From the NCBI RefSeq assembly GCF_014145145.1, contig NZ_JAALEA010000022.1, forward strand, positions 1-42,792: a stretch of DNA of 42,792 bases. Reading direction: 5' to 3'. Both the position numbers and the translations under genes were made by a program. The notes under the pieces are model-generated. The model was not told where the DNA came from and made no database searches. It saw nothing but the letters and a program-made list of their open reading frames with translations. The stretch comes from Dietzia cercidiphylli. Its GTDB lineage: Bacteria > Actinomycetota > Actinomycetes > Mycobacteriales > Mycobacteriaceae. This document shows positions 32,183 through 39,932 of this stretch, in pieces (position 1 is the first letter of the stretch; every line of letters begins with the position of its first letter).

Positions 32183-32235
32183 TAGAATGGGTGCAACAAG
32201 ACGGCCCCGAAGGTGCGCTAACACCATCCGGGGCC
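32183..32235 (+). promoter_or_regulatory. Promoter-like TAGAAT and hairpin B before HNH moron
   Basis: TAGAAT (32183-32188) is a TAnnnT -10; the -35 is not clear. Downstream GGCCCCG (32203-32209) pairs with CGGGGCC (32229-32235), and the inner GGTG/CACC closes the loop CGCTAA. No U-tract. It has the same layout as hairpins A (618-648) and C (39861-39896). It suggests that the HNH gene is an independently expressed moron. Confidence 0.5.
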
Positions 32236-32266
32236 TGACCACAACGACACGATTGGAGCGTGCGTT

Positions 32267-32848
32267 ATGGCTGACGATCAGCCTACCCCCGAAGAGTGGC
32301 GACCCGTAGTCGGGTACGAGGGCATCTACGAGATCATGATTGATGGTCGAGTTCGGGCACTCGACAGAGTCATCACCGACAGCGTCGGGCACACCTATCT
32401 GAGGCGTGGCGGCGAGAAGGTCGTCCGCGTGGGGGACTCTGGCTATTGCTGCGTGACCTTGTCGCAAGGCGGGCGCAATCGGACCGTCAAAGTGCATAGG
32501 CTCATCTTTGAGGCATTCGTTGGGCCGATCCCCGAGGGGGCGATTGTCCGGCACCTGAATGACGTAAAGACGGACAACCGGCTAGAGAACCTGGCGCTCG
32601 GGACTCACGCCGACAATCGTCATGACTCCGTTCGGAACGGGACGCATCACCAGGCGAACCTGACCCGTTGCCCAGGGGGCCACCTGTACGACGAGGCCAA
32701 CACTCGGTACATGCAGCCGGGGAATCGCCGCTACTGCGGAGAGTGCCATCGCCTCCGAGGGAAGGCGTGGAAGGACGCGAACCGCGAGAAGGTGCGCGCT
32801 GCGAACCGTGAATACATGCGCACCTACAACAAGCGCGTGAGAGGGTAA
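32267..32848 (+). CDS. HNH homing endonuclease (NUMOD4 type)
   Basis: 193 aa. N-terminal NUMOD4-like segment (EEWRPVVGYEGIYEIMIDGR), HNH core (VHRLIFEAFVG, IVRHLNDVKTDNRLENLALG) and C-terminal zinc-like part (CPGGHLYDEANTRY, YCGECHRLRGKA). It cuts DNA at specific sites and spreads itself between phages. It interrupts the tail block with its own leader, has slightly lower GC than the neighbours and is followed by a hairpin, all signs of recent insertion. Confidence 0.92.
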   Translation: MADDQPTPEEWRPVVGYEGIYEIMIDGRVRALDRVITDSVGHTYLRRGGEKVVRVGDSGYCCVTLSQGGRNRTVKVHRLIFEAFVGPIPEGAIVRHLNDVKTDNRLENLALGTHADNRHDSVRNGTHHQANLTRCPGGHLYDEANTRYMQPGNRRYCGECHRLRGKAWKDANREKVRAANREYMRTYNKRVRG

Positions 32849-32860
32849 TCGACCCCAGGG

Positions 32861-32881
32861 CCCCCGGTTGAACGCCGGGGG
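32861..32881 (+). terminator. Hairpin after HNH moron
   Basis: CCCCCGG (32861-32867) and CCGGGGG (32875-32881) around the loop TTGAACG, followed by TTCCGCCATTT. It separates the HNH gene from the next tail gene. Confidence 0.6.
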
Positions 32882-32904
32882 TTCCGCCATTTAGGAGGGC
32901 AGTA

Positions 32905-33708
32905 GTCACGGGAATCAATCTAAGCGGCAATGTCCCGACGACGCCGGGCGCGCCGGGCGGGATCCTGCAGGCGATCCGGGACGCCGTCGAATCCGTAGGC
33001 GGGATCGGTGAGGCGCTCGCCAACGGGCTGAACGGCATCATCTCGGGGATCGTCGACATGGTCCTGGGCCGCTACGACGGTGACATTCCGGCGCTGGTCG
33101 ATGGGCAGCTCGAGTTGAACGAGCGGTTCGAGTTGCTGGGTACCTCCGCGTACTGCGCGGCGTACATGTACAACAATCTGCGGCTGGGCCCGGGCCGCAA
33201 CCGGGCGTTGCCGTTCGATTCGCAGATCGGCCCGAACAACGACGCCGAGTTGGTGCAGGTGTCCCGTCCTCACCCGGAGGCGACCAACCCGTCGACCGTC
33301 CTCAGCGAGTGGTGCATCCGCCTGGACCGTGCTGGGTTGTGGCACGCCAACGCGTCGTTCGTTCACGCCGGGGACGGATTCGACCGTGCGCAGGGCGAGA
33401 TCGTGGTGCTCAAGCCGGACCTGACCCCGTACTCGTACACGACTCTGCCTGCCCCGCGGCCGCACGCCGACGGCGGCACCGTCACCGACGTCAACGTCGG
33501 TGTGCCGGTGTCTCTGTCGAAGTTCTTCGTCACCCCGGCGCCGGGTTACTACGTGCAGGTGCGGTGGCGGTTCAACGTGCTGGTCGGCATTCGCACGGTC
33601 AAGGGTGGCGCCCGCCTGTCCCAGTTCTCGGTGGTGCAGTGGTCCGACGACATCGCCAACACCGATACCAGTGACGATCCCGGCGGCACTATCGACGACA
33701 CCGCCTGA
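32905..33708 (+). CDS. Minor tail protein lacking a standard start codon
   Basis: About 267 aa if it begins where the coding signal begins (TGINLSGNVPTTPGAPGGIL). That point is 5-6 bases after a strong AGGAGGG (32893-32899), but the codon there is GTC (32905-32907), preceded by GTA and followed by ACG. No ATG, GTG or TTG is in frame until ATG 33058, which would remove 50 coding-like residues. A GTG to GTC change is the simplest explanation. The rest is beta-rich (WCIRLDRAGLWHANASFVHA, YYVQVRWRFNVLVG), typical of tail proteins. Confidence 0.7.
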   Translation, partial: VTGINLSGNVPTTPGAPGGILQAIRDAVESVGGIGEALANGLNGIISGIVDMVLGRYDGDIPALVDGQLELNERFELLGTSAYCAAYMYNNLRLGPGRNRALPFDSQIGPNNDAELVQVSRPHPEATNPSTVLSEWCIRLDRAGLWHANASFVHAGDGFDRAQGEIVVLKPDLTPYSYTTLPAPRPHADGGTVTDVNVGVPVSLSKFFVTPAPGYYVQVRWRFNVLVGIRTVKGGARLSQFSVVQWSDDIANTDTSDDPGGTIDDTA

Positions 33709-33778
33709 CCAGCCGCCCTGCCTGGCCCTCTCCTTCCTCGCCCGCTCGTACCGGGCCCTGAAACCTCTGGAGGCTCTT

Positions 33779-35809
33779 GTGCCCATCCTTACCGGCACCA
33801 TCGACGACGTTACGGGCTCCCCGCTGCCCGATCGGGTCTCGCTGGCCACGCTGCGTGTCACGGTCCGCGCCCCTTCGCGCCGCTCGTCGCTGACCGAGCA
33901 GGCGCGCCTCGTGGCCTCCGTCCCGGTCCCCGTGGAGGTCTCCCCCACCGGGGAGATTTCCGTGGAGCTCGAGCCGGGGCCGGCGGTCATGCTCGTGGAG
34001 GGCGAGGGCCTGCGCGACGTGTACGAGCTCGGCGTCACCGCCGACATGACCCTGCTGACCGAGGCGCTGCAGGAGTCCTCTCCGACCCGGTCGTGGGTGG
34101 AGTCGCAGATGGTGCAGCTGCGCGCTGCCACGGTCACCGCGGCGAGCGAGGCGCAAACTGCGAAGTCCGACGCCGAGGGCGCGGCAGCGGTCGCCGAGGG
34201 GCACCGCACCCACGTCGATTCGATCCGCGATCTCCTGGACGAGGCGGCGCAGACCAACGTCGCGCCGTACCTCACTGAAACCGCCCTTAAGGCCACCTAC
34301 GGTGCGAAGGGCGCAGGGGTGGCACGGGCCATGTCCCGCGCTCGGGCAGGGCAGAACCTCCACTTCACCTGCGTCGGTGACTCCATCTTCGACACCACCA
34401 CCCCCGGCAACGCCGGCGGTGGGCCGATGGAAAAGACAGCCACCCTCGTCGCGTCAAGGTTCGGTATCGAGGTCACCACCGCCAACCATGCCCAGTCCGG
34501 CTATACGGCGGCACGGTCGGCTCTCATGGGCAGGGTCACCTCGGCTATTGCTGAAAAGGCCGACGTACTGTTCATCTCATTCGGTAAGAATGACATCAAC
34601 TCCCAGACCATCGGACCGTTCGCCGCCAACGGCTACCCAATGGACGCCTCCCTCGCACAGATTGAACGCATCTGTGCCACGGTCCGCCGAGACTCCCCCC
34701 GTACTGATCTGGTCATTATTGGGGAAGGGCCGTACGCGCCGGACACCGCCGCGAACGTCGACTTGGTCGAGTATGAGACCCGACTGCGGGCGGTGGCAGC
34801 CGCATGGGGTGCCGAGTTCGTGGACGCCTACGCCGCGTTCGAGGCGTTGGGAAACTGGGCCCACCTCATGTACGACGGAACCCACCAGAATCCGGCAGGA
34901 AACGACCTGTACGCGCAGACGATCCTCGGGCATCTCACCGATAAGGAGTTCGCCCCGGTCGCACTGGCCGCCCCCCCGAAGGACGGGCTGTGGGCAATGT
35001 CCAACGTCGCCCAGGTTGGTGAGCATGGTTGGGTGGTCGTCTCCGGTGCGGGAACCAAGACCGGTACCACGGTCACCTACGGGGGTGCCGGATGGGCTAG
35101 TGGCGCTACCTCTACTCCTGGGGATACGGTCACAATCGCCGGGGTAGGGACGGAAGTGCTCGCGCAGGTGTCTACCGCCCTCGCCAACAACGCGGTCGTG
35201 GACGTACTGGTGGACGGGGTCGTGATCGGGGATGACGTTCATCTCGCGGACCGTGGCCTGCGCGGCGACTACTGGCTCCCCCTGGCGGTCGGGCTCACCC
35301 CTGCCGCTCACACAGTCGTGATCCGGCTCGTGTCCGGGACGCTGCGCCACTTCGCATCGGCGGTGCTCGCCGCCGCAACGTCCACTGAACCCCACGATCA
35401 GATCACCCTCATTTCCTCCACCGGCACAGCGCTAGCACTCCCCGAGGGGGGTACTGACCTCATCCTGGCGAACGCGATCCCTGTCTCGCTGCCTGCCGGG
35501 TGGCAGTCGGCCAACCTGACCATCGTTGGACGCGTCCAGTTGACGACCGCCGCCGACACGACCACCGTCCGCGACGTTCGCCTCCTCTGTCAGGTCTCCA
35601 CCGCCAAGCCCACGAACGATTCTGACTACACGTACGAGACGCTCCTGCCCGGCCCGACCGGGCAACAGCGATCTACCCCACTGAGTACGACGAGGTGGGT
35701 GGATCGCGCGGCCACCGTCAGCCTGCGAGTGCGGCTGACCTCCGCCGACAAGACGGGCGTGACGGTCACGGGGTCGCGGGTTCATGCGGTCATGACTCGC
35801 GCCGGATAA
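33779..35809 (+). CDS. Tail fibre with SGNH/GDSL hydrolase domain
   Basis: 676 aa. Residues 1-100 are a beta-rich attachment domain; 100-165 a helical stalk (VESQMVQLRAATVTAASEAQ). Residues 195-390 are an SGNH hydrolase: CVGDSIFD (Ser203), GKNDIN (block III Asn) and DGTHQN (Asp/His). The C-terminus is beta-rich and may bind receptors. It would deacylate or de-esterify surface glycans or glycolipids during adsorption. GTG 33779 follows CTGGAGG. Ends next to a convergent SGNH gene. Confidence 0.88.
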   Translation: MPILTGTIDDVTGSPLPDRVSLATLRVTVRAPSRRSSLTEQARLVASVPVPVEVSPTGEISVELEPGPAVMLVEGEGLRDVYELGVTADMTLLTEALQESSPTRSWVESQMVQLRAATVTAASEAQTAKSDAEGAAAVAEGHRTHVDSIRDLLDEAAQTNVAPYLTETALKATYGAKGAGVARAMSRARAGQNLHFTCVGDSIFDTTTPGNAGGGPMEKTATLVASRFGIEVTTANHAQSGYTAARSALMGRVTSAIAEKADVLFISFGKNDINSQTIGPFAANGYPMDASLAQIERICATVRRDSPRTDLVIIGEGPYAPDTAANVDLVEYETRLRAVAAAWGAEFVDAYAAFEALGNWAHLMYDGTHQNPAGNDLYAQTILGHLTDKEFAPVALAAPPKDGLWAMSNVAQVGEHGWVVVSGAGTKTGTTVTYGGAGWASGATSTPGDTVTIAGVGTEVLAQVSTALANNAVVDVLVDGVVIGDDVHLADRGLRGDYWLPLAVGLTPAAHTVVIRLVSGTLRHFASAVLAAATSTEPHDQITLISSTGTALALPEGGTDLILANAIPVSLPAGWQSANLTIVGRVQLTTAADTTTVRDVRLLCQVSTAKPTNDSDYTYETLLPGPTGQQRSTPLSTTRWVDRAATVSLRVRLTSADKTGVTVTGSRVHAVMTRAG

Positions 35810-36538
35810 TCAGGTGCAACTCGTCGACACGCCCACTGTGTCGAGCCTGTCAACAACCTTGGCACCGAACCGGGCATTACCTTCGGTTGTCAGATGCAGG
35901 CCGTCAGCAAAGTCGTCATCGCCCAGCCAGTCGCCGTCGAGAGGGTCCACGAACAGTGCGCCCGTGACCGCTGCCGCCGCAGCTAGTTCGTCACGTAGAG
36001 CAGTCAGTCTCACAAGGTCATAGCGGGGGGCCTTCACCGGGCCCACCACGACGACCGTTGCGTAAGGGTTCTGTGCCCGGATCAGCGCGAGCGTCCCCAC
36101 GGCTGCCTCCCGCACTCCGATGAGGTAGAGGTCATTGGTCGAGCCCTGAACGACAACGAGGTCCGGGGCCGAGGCGGTCACCTGGGGTACTCGATTGACG
36201 TACTGCCAGGCGCTTCCCGCGGGGTTGACGTACCCGGATCCGTGCTTTCCGAGGTAGGTCGGAGCCCAACAGTTGGAGGATGCGACGTGCTCGGCCCAGT
36301 TGTCGACCGGGGTGCCCACCTGTGCGGGAGCGGTGAAGGAGTCGCCGACGAATGCCGCCAAGGTCGGGCGTTCCTCGGGCGGGGTGGGGGCCGGGCCTGG
36401 GTCGATCACCACGGGAGGCTCGACGTCAGGGGTAGACGAGCCGAGCGACTGGGCTTGGGCGGCCGGGGAGGTGACGACGAAAACCGTGGCTACCGCGAGC
36501 AATATCGCAGCGATAGGGCGGGGGCAGGGAGAAGGCAT
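35810..36538 (-). CDS. Secreted SGNH/GDSL hydrolase
   Basis: 242 aa with a Sec signal peptide (PIAAILLAVATVFVVTSPAA, then AQA before the cut), a Pro-rich linker and an SGNH domain: GDSF with Ser67, GSTND with Asn135, DGLH with Asp212 and His215. It would act outside the cell as an esterase on glycan acetyl or lipid groups. It is the only minus-strand gene within the structural block and has its own promoter-like sequence, so expression in the lysogen and a change of host surface are plausible. Abuts the fibre gene end to end. Confidence 0.85.
   Translation of the reverse strand: MPSPCPRPIAAILLAVATVFVVTSPAAQAQSLGSSTPDVEPPVVIDPGPAPTPPEERPTLAAFVGDSFTAPAQVGTPVDNWAEHVASSNCWAPTYLGKHGSGYVNPAGSAWQYVNRVPQVTASAPDLVVVQGSTNDLYLIGVREAAVGTLALIRAQNPYATVVVVGPVKAPRYDLVRLTALRDELAAAAAVTGALFVDPLDGDWLGDDDFADGLHLTTEGNARFGAKVVDRLDTVGVSTSCT
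35824..35844. terminator. Possible shared hairpin between convergent genes
   Basis: TCGACAC (35824-35830) and GTGTCGA (35838-35844) form a 7-bp stem with a 7-base loop, at the junction where the fibre gene and the minus-strand hydrolase gene end against each other. No U-tract on either strand, so termination is uncertain. Confidence 0.35.
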
Positions 36539-36545
36539 AAGCGGA

Positions 36546-36576
36546 AGGTTAGTTGACGGCGCTCACGAAGTGTTAA
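36546..36576 (-). promoter_or_regulatory. Candidate promoter of the secreted hydrolase
   Basis: On the minus strand TTAACA (36571-36576) and TAACCT (36546-36551), spaced 19 bp, end 8 bases before the ATG. The surrounding 36539-36620 region is AT-richer than its flanks. Spacing is long, so confidence is modest. On the plus strand TTGACG (36553-36558) may belong to an overlapping promoter for the next gene. Confidence 0.4.
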
Positions 36577-36636
36577 GAATTGCGAAGAAGGTCCGATACT
36601 GCCCGATTATGCCCCGCTCTATCTGAGGAGGTTTCG

Positions 36637-36897
36637 TTGCCGATCACGGTTCACCAGCGCCGCCCCGCCTTCGAGGCGGTGCAGTACCAGCCCGGCGTCA
36701 ACTGCGCGGAGGTCGGCGAGTTCATCGGCCACGAGGTTCACCCGCCCGGCCAGTGCGACCCGTCCGGCGTCCTGGAGATCCCGCCGTCGGGCGGCACCAC
36801 CACCGCCCGCCCGGGCGACTGGCTCCTGCGCGCCCGCAGCGGGGAGCTGCTGATCTGCGCGGCCGAGGTGTTCGACCTGATGTACGAGCCCGCCTGA
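36637..36897 (+). CDS. Hypothetical protein before lysis genes
   Basis: 86 aa from a TTG at 36637 that follows GAGGAGG by 6 bases. Contains RRPAFEAVQYQPGVNCAEVG and PSGGTTTARPGDWLLRARSG, a pattern shared by small actinophage proteins near the lysis cassette. Role unknown. Confidence 0.65.
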   Translation: MPITVHQRRPAFEAVQYQPGVNCAEVGEFIGHEVHPPGQCDPSGVLEIPPSGGTTTARPGDWLLRARSGELLICAAEVFDLMYEPA

Positions 36898-36926
36898 AAC
36901 AACTCGCCAACAACTCGGAACAACTC
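36898..36926 (+). repeat. Three AACAACTC direct repeats
   Basis: AACAACTC occurs at 36898-36905, 36909-36916 and 36919-36926, spaced 11 and 10 bp, right after a stop codon and before a terminator stem. Helical spacing suggests a protein-binding site; RNA function is also possible. Confidence 0.6.
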
Positions 36927-36927
36927 C

Positions 36928-36957
36928 GGCCCCCGCCGATCGACGGGGGCCTTCTCC
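36928..36957 (+). terminator. Intrinsic terminator upstream of lysB
   Basis: 8-bp stem GGCCCCCG/CGGGGGCC (36928-36935 and 36944-36951) with an 8-base loop, followed by TTCTCC. Separates the preceding small gene from the lysis operon. Confidence 0.7.
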
Positions 36958-36975
36958 ATTCCCGCAGGAGGCCCC

Positions 36976-37764
36976 ATGCTCATCGTCACCGCGGACGGGA
37001 TCGGATCGGCCGGCATCGTGCCCGGGGACTCCCGGTCGATCATCGGCAACGTCACCGCCCGCCTTGCCCAGAAGACCGCGCGTCACCAGGTCGTGCCGGT
37101 GCACTGGCCGGCGGCGATGGTCGGCATCGGCGGCCGTACATCGTGGGCCGTGTCCGCCCACATCGGCGTGCTGGACCTCGATCGCATCGCAGCCGAGAAC
37201 CCGAACGAGACGCTCGTGCTGCTCGGCTACTCGGGCGGCTGTCGCGTGATCCACGACTGGCTCGACACCCGCCCCCAGGAGCACCACCGTGTGGCGGCCG
37301 TCGGCCTGATGTCCGACCCTTACCGACCAGCCACCCGGTGGCAGGACAACTGGAAGGGCGGACTGCCGAACCCCGGCGGCTCAGGCATCGCCGGTAGCCG
37401 CGTCGGACCGCTCGGAGGCCGCACCTTCTGGACCTCGGCGCCCGGTGACGTGATCTCCTCCTGCCCGCCTGATTCCCCGCTCCGCACCGCGGCGGACCTG
37501 TCCGACCAGATCCCCGGCGCTCTGCTCGTGGACCTCGCGGGGCACCTGCGGCGCGGCGACTGGCAGCTCGCCAACGCCATGCAGCTGTGGCGGCGCGACC
37601 CGCTCGCCTACCTGCGCGGCCTGGGCCCGCGCCTGGACCGCGCCCGCCGTGACATCGAGGGCTACCTCACCGGCGCGCACACCCTGGCCTACACCCGCCC
37701 CCACGCGGGAGGGCTCTCGCTCGCCCACCGCCTGGCGGACACGGTCGCGTGGGCCGTCCGGTGA
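36976..37764 (+). CDS. lysB: Lysin B, mycolyl-arabinogalactan esterase
   Basis: 262 aa alpha/beta hydrolase. Nucleophile elbow GYSGG with Ser86, likely acid Asp158 in SAPGDVI, likely His235 in GAHTLAY. LysB removes mycolic acids from arabinogalactan at the outer layer during lysis. It is found only in phages of mycolic-acid actinobacteria, so it informs on the host. AGGAGG ribosome site upstream; GTGA overlap with the next small gene. Confidence 0.88.
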   Translation: MLIVTADGIGSAGIVPGDSRSIIGNVTARLAQKTARHQVVPVHWPAAMVGIGGRTSWAVSAHIGVLDLDRIAAENPNETLVLLGYSGGCRVIHDWLDTRPQEHHRVAAVGLMSDPYRPATRWQDNWKGGLPNPGGSGIAGSRVGPLGGRTFWTSAPGDVISSCPPDSPLRTAADLSDQIPGALLVDLAGHLRRGDWQLANAMQLWRRDPLAYLRGLGPRLDRARRDIEGYLTGAHTLAYTRPHAGGLSLAHRLADTVAWAVR

Positions 37765-37889
37765 CCGGCCTCGCCTGGGCCGTCTGGCATCTCGCTCGCG
37801 GTCACCTCGTCACCCTGGGCCGCCCCTACGACGCCCCGGTGGGGACGGTCGCCCGATGCCGCTGCGGTGACCGACGACAGATCATCTGA
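37761..37889 (+). CDS. Small protein in lysis cassette
   Basis: 42 aa from the GTG at 37761 in overlap with lysB. TGLAWAVWHLARGHLVTLGR start and a CRCGDRR end. Trp-rich amphipathic N-terminal helix. Could be a lysis accessory peptide; unknown. Confidence 0.5.
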   Translation: MTGLAWAVWHLARGHLVTLGRPYDAPVGTVARCRCGDRRQII

Positions 37890-37898
37890 GGAGACAGC

Positions 37899-38660
37899 AT
37901 GAAGAACTGGTTCACCGTCGAACCCGACGTCACCCGCATCATGAACAAGCACTTCACCCCAGGGCGTGGCGGTCAACGGATCGAGTACATCACCCGCCAC
38001 CACCTCGCCGGGATCCTCACCACCGAGCAGACGTGGCAGGTGTGGCAGACCCGGCAGGCGTCCGCGCACTACGTGGTGGAGAACTCAGGCCGCATCGGGC
38101 AGCTCGTGTGGGACCGCGACACCGCCTGGTCGAACGCCAACCTCGCATCCAACCAGCGGTCCATCGCAATCGAGCACTCCAACTCAGGAGGCGCGGCGGC
38201 CGACTGGCCGATCAACGACACCGTCATCCGCGAAGGCGCACGCCTGGCGGCCGCCCTGTGCTGGTTCTACAAGCTCGGCCGCCCCCAATTCGGCCGCAAC
38301 GTCCGAGACCACCGCGAGTTCGGGCAGACCTCCTGCCCCCACCATCTCGCCAACGGCGGCAAGTACCACAGCACGTGGATGCGCATCGCCCAGGAGCACT
38401 TCGACTGGATGACCGCGAACCCGTCCGGCATCCCACCGACAGTGGCGCCAATCCCGGCGCCCGCACCGATCCCTGAGGAGGGGTTTCTCATGGCACTGTC
38501 CGACGCCGAGCAGCGCGAACTGCTCACCAAGACCCGCGACATCCACGCCCAACTCGGCCCCTGGGCCCAGCTCGGGCAGAACGACAAGGGCCAGAACCTC
38601 ACCCTCGTGGACGCGGTGGCCGACTCGCGCCGCAAGCAGGGCCACACGAAGGAGAAGTGA
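37899..38660 (+). CDS. lysA: Lysin A, N-acetylmuramoyl-L-alanine amidase
   Basis: 253 aa endolysin. Amidase_2 domain at residues 20-165: RHHLAG with His34/35, HYVVE, IEHSN with Glu92, and DHREFGQTSCPHHL holding His138 and Cys146 as probable zinc ligands. It cleaves the bond between muramic acid and the stem peptide. A Pro-rich linker (residues 180-195) leads to a 56-residue C-terminal helical domain, possibly cell-wall binding or oligomerising, which has its own internal start. Confidence 0.9.
   Translation: MKNWFTVEPDVTRIMNKHFTPGRGGQRIEYITRHHLAGILTTEQTWQVWQTRQASAHYVVENSGRIGQLVWDRDTAWSNANLASNQRSIAIEHSNSGGAAADWPINDTVIREGARLAAALCWFYKLGRPQFGRNVRDHREFGQTSCPHHLANGGKYHSTWMRIAQEHFDWMTANPSGIPPTVAPIPAPAPIPEEGFLMALSDAEQRELLTKTRDIHAQLGPWAQLGQNDKGQNLTLVDAVADSRRKQGHTKEK
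38490..38660 (+). CDS. Nested C-terminal lysin domain from internal start
   Basis: ATG 38490 (residue 198 of lysin A) is preceded by GAGGAGGGG at 38475-38483, 6 bases upstream, the best ribosome site of the region. It would produce a separate 56-aa peptide (ALSDAEQRELLTKTRDIHAQ start). Internal starts making free C-terminal domains are known for several endolysins. Confidence 0.55.
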   Translation: MALSDAEQRELLTKTRDIHAQLGPWAQLGQNDKGQNLTLVDAVADSRRKQGHTKEK

Positions 38661-38662
38661 CC

Positions 38663-38902
38663 ATGTGGACCGCAGCATTCTGGAAGGACGCGTCCGAGCG
38701 GGCCGTCAAGACCGCCGCCCAGACCGCCGGCGGTGTGCTCATCATCGGCACCCCGATATGGGAGGTCGACTGGACCGCCGGACTCGGCATCACCGCCACC
38801 GCGACGGTGCTGTCCCTGCTGACGTCGATCGCCTCGTCCGGTCGAGGTGATCACGAGTCGGCGTCCGCGCTCGAGTACGTCGGCCAGCATCGCGCCGGCT
38901 GA
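38663..38902 (+). CDS. Holin
   Basis: 79-80 aa. N-terminal WTAAFWKDASERAVKTAAQT is the typical start of r1t-type holins, followed by two hydrophobic segments (GGVLIIGTPIW and LGITATATVLSLLTSIASS). It forms membrane holes that time lysis and release LysA. ATG 38663; a GTG at 38657 overlaps the lysA stop. Confidence 0.85.
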   Translation: MWTAAFWKDASERAVKTAAQTAGGVLIIGTPIWEVDWTAGLGITATATVLSLLTSIASSGRGDHESASALEYVGQHRAG

Positions 38903-39330
38903 TGCGAGCGTTCGAGCCACACCACCCCAAACTGCGGATCGCCGCCCTGGTCATCGCCGCCGCCGGTGCCGTAGCTCGCGGAATGGCATACCTCGACCAG
39001 CCTGACACCGGCCGGCTGACTCACTTCGTTGACGCCGTCGTGCCCCTGCACGTGTGGGCCATAGTCTGGATCGCGGCTGGGGCATGCCTCGTCGCTGGGG
39101 TGTGGCATCGCATTGTCGCCAGGTACGCGCTGTCGTTCACAGCGATGCTGTGGGGAGTCTGGGGTCTGTCCTACATGTGGGCCACGATCGCGGGCGATGC
39201 ATCCAGGGGCTGGGTGACTGGCTCACTGATGCTCACGCTGGCGGGGACCATGATCATCATCGCGGCCCTCGCGGACACCGCGGGCCCGCCACGGGAGCCG
39301 GTGATTCTCAACCGTGGGGGCGACGGGTGA
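38902..39330 (+). CDS. Four-span membrane protein of the lysis cassette
   Basis: 142 aa with four hydrophobic helices (IAALVIAAAGAVARGMAYL, VWAIVWIAAGACLVAGV, ALSFTAMLWGVWGLSYMWAT, LMLTLAGTMIIIAALA). Likely a second holin or antiholin, as lysis cassettes of actinophages often have two membrane proteins. Assignment by position and topology. Confidence 0.65.
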   Translation: MRAFEPHHPKLRIAALVIAAAGAVARGMAYLDQPDTGRLTHFVDAVVPLHVWAIVWIAAGACLVAGVWHRIVARYALSFTAMLWGVWGLSYMWATIAGDASRGWVTGSLMLTLAGTMIIIAALADTAGPPREPVILNRGGDG

Positions 39331-39722
39331 CGTGGGGGCAGATCGCGGTCAACGCCCTCGCGGCGATCCTGCTCGTGGTGGGGACGTGGATCACGGCTCG
39401 GTTCACCCGGAAGACCGGGAAGGAGGCCAACGACACGCAGGCGGCGCAGGCGCGGACGGCGGACTGGTCGACGTTCGTGCAGGAACAGCGTGCGGAGCGG
39501 GCTGAGGAGCGCAAGTGGCTGGAGGCTCGGCTAGCCGAACGCGATCGCCGGATCGAACGCCTCGAGCAGCGCGTTGGGTCACTCCAGGAACGCTTCGACG
39601 CGCTGGAGCGCAAGTACCGGCTGGCGATCGCCTACATCCGTCGCCTGGTCCGCAAGCTGCAGCAGCACGTCGACCCGGAGGACATCGAGACCCCGCCGGA
39701 TGAGATCAGCCCGGACCTGTGA
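39327..39722 (+). CDS. Membrane-anchored coiled-coil protein
   Basis: 131 aa from a GTG in GTGA overlap. One transmembrane helix at residues 5-25 (IAVNALAAILLVVGTWI), then a long charged coiled coil (WLEARLAERDRRIERLEQRV to KLQQHV). Resembles DUF2746-type proteins in actinophage lysis cassettes. Could act like a spanin-analogue or holin partner; unproven. Confidence 0.65.
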   Translation: MTWGQIAVNALAAILLVVGTWITARFTRKTGKEANDTQAAQARTADWSTFVQEQRAERAEERKWLEARLAERDRRIERLEQRVGSLQERFDALERKYRLAIAYIRRLVRKLQQHVDPEDIETPPDEISPDL

Positions 39723-39751
39723 GGCCCCACTGCCTCACATCGCACGAATCA

Positions 39752-39780
39752 GCCGCCTCCACCTCACTGGTGGGGGCGGC
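39752..39780 (+). terminator. Terminator after lysis genes
   Basis: 12-bp stem GCCGCCTCCACC/GGTGGGGGCGGC with one G-U pair and a TCACT loop, followed by CTTTCGTCGTT. Marks the end of the long late transcript. Confidence 0.75.
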
Positions 39781-39823
39781 CTTTCGTCGTTATGGGCGGG
39801 GAAGGTGTGGCGGGGCGGACAAG

Positions 39824-39896
39824 TTGACAGGTATATCTTGAGGGGCCGCAGAAAGCGGTCGACCCCCGACGGTGCTACCAACACCGGTCGAGGGTC
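39824..39896 (+). promoter_or_regulatory. AT-rich TTGACA element and hairpin C before second recombinase
   Basis: An AT-rich island AAGTTGACAGGTATATCTTG lies at 39821-39840 in a GC-rich setting; TTGACA has no -10 at normal spacing, so this may be a promoter with an unusual form or a recombinase site. Downstream GACCC/GGGTC, CGAC/GTCG and GGTG/CACC (39861-39896) form a stem with loop CTACCAA. No U-tract. Same layout as hairpins A and B. Confidence 0.5.
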
Positions 39897-39932
39897 TGAG
39901 CCACCACACCACCTGATCTGGAGTGATGACCT

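Noticed and set aside
39824-39852. TTGACA as a normal promoter for the second recombinase
   Set aside because: No TAnnnT hexamer at 16-19 bp; only TATATC three bases away. Kept as an undefined element.
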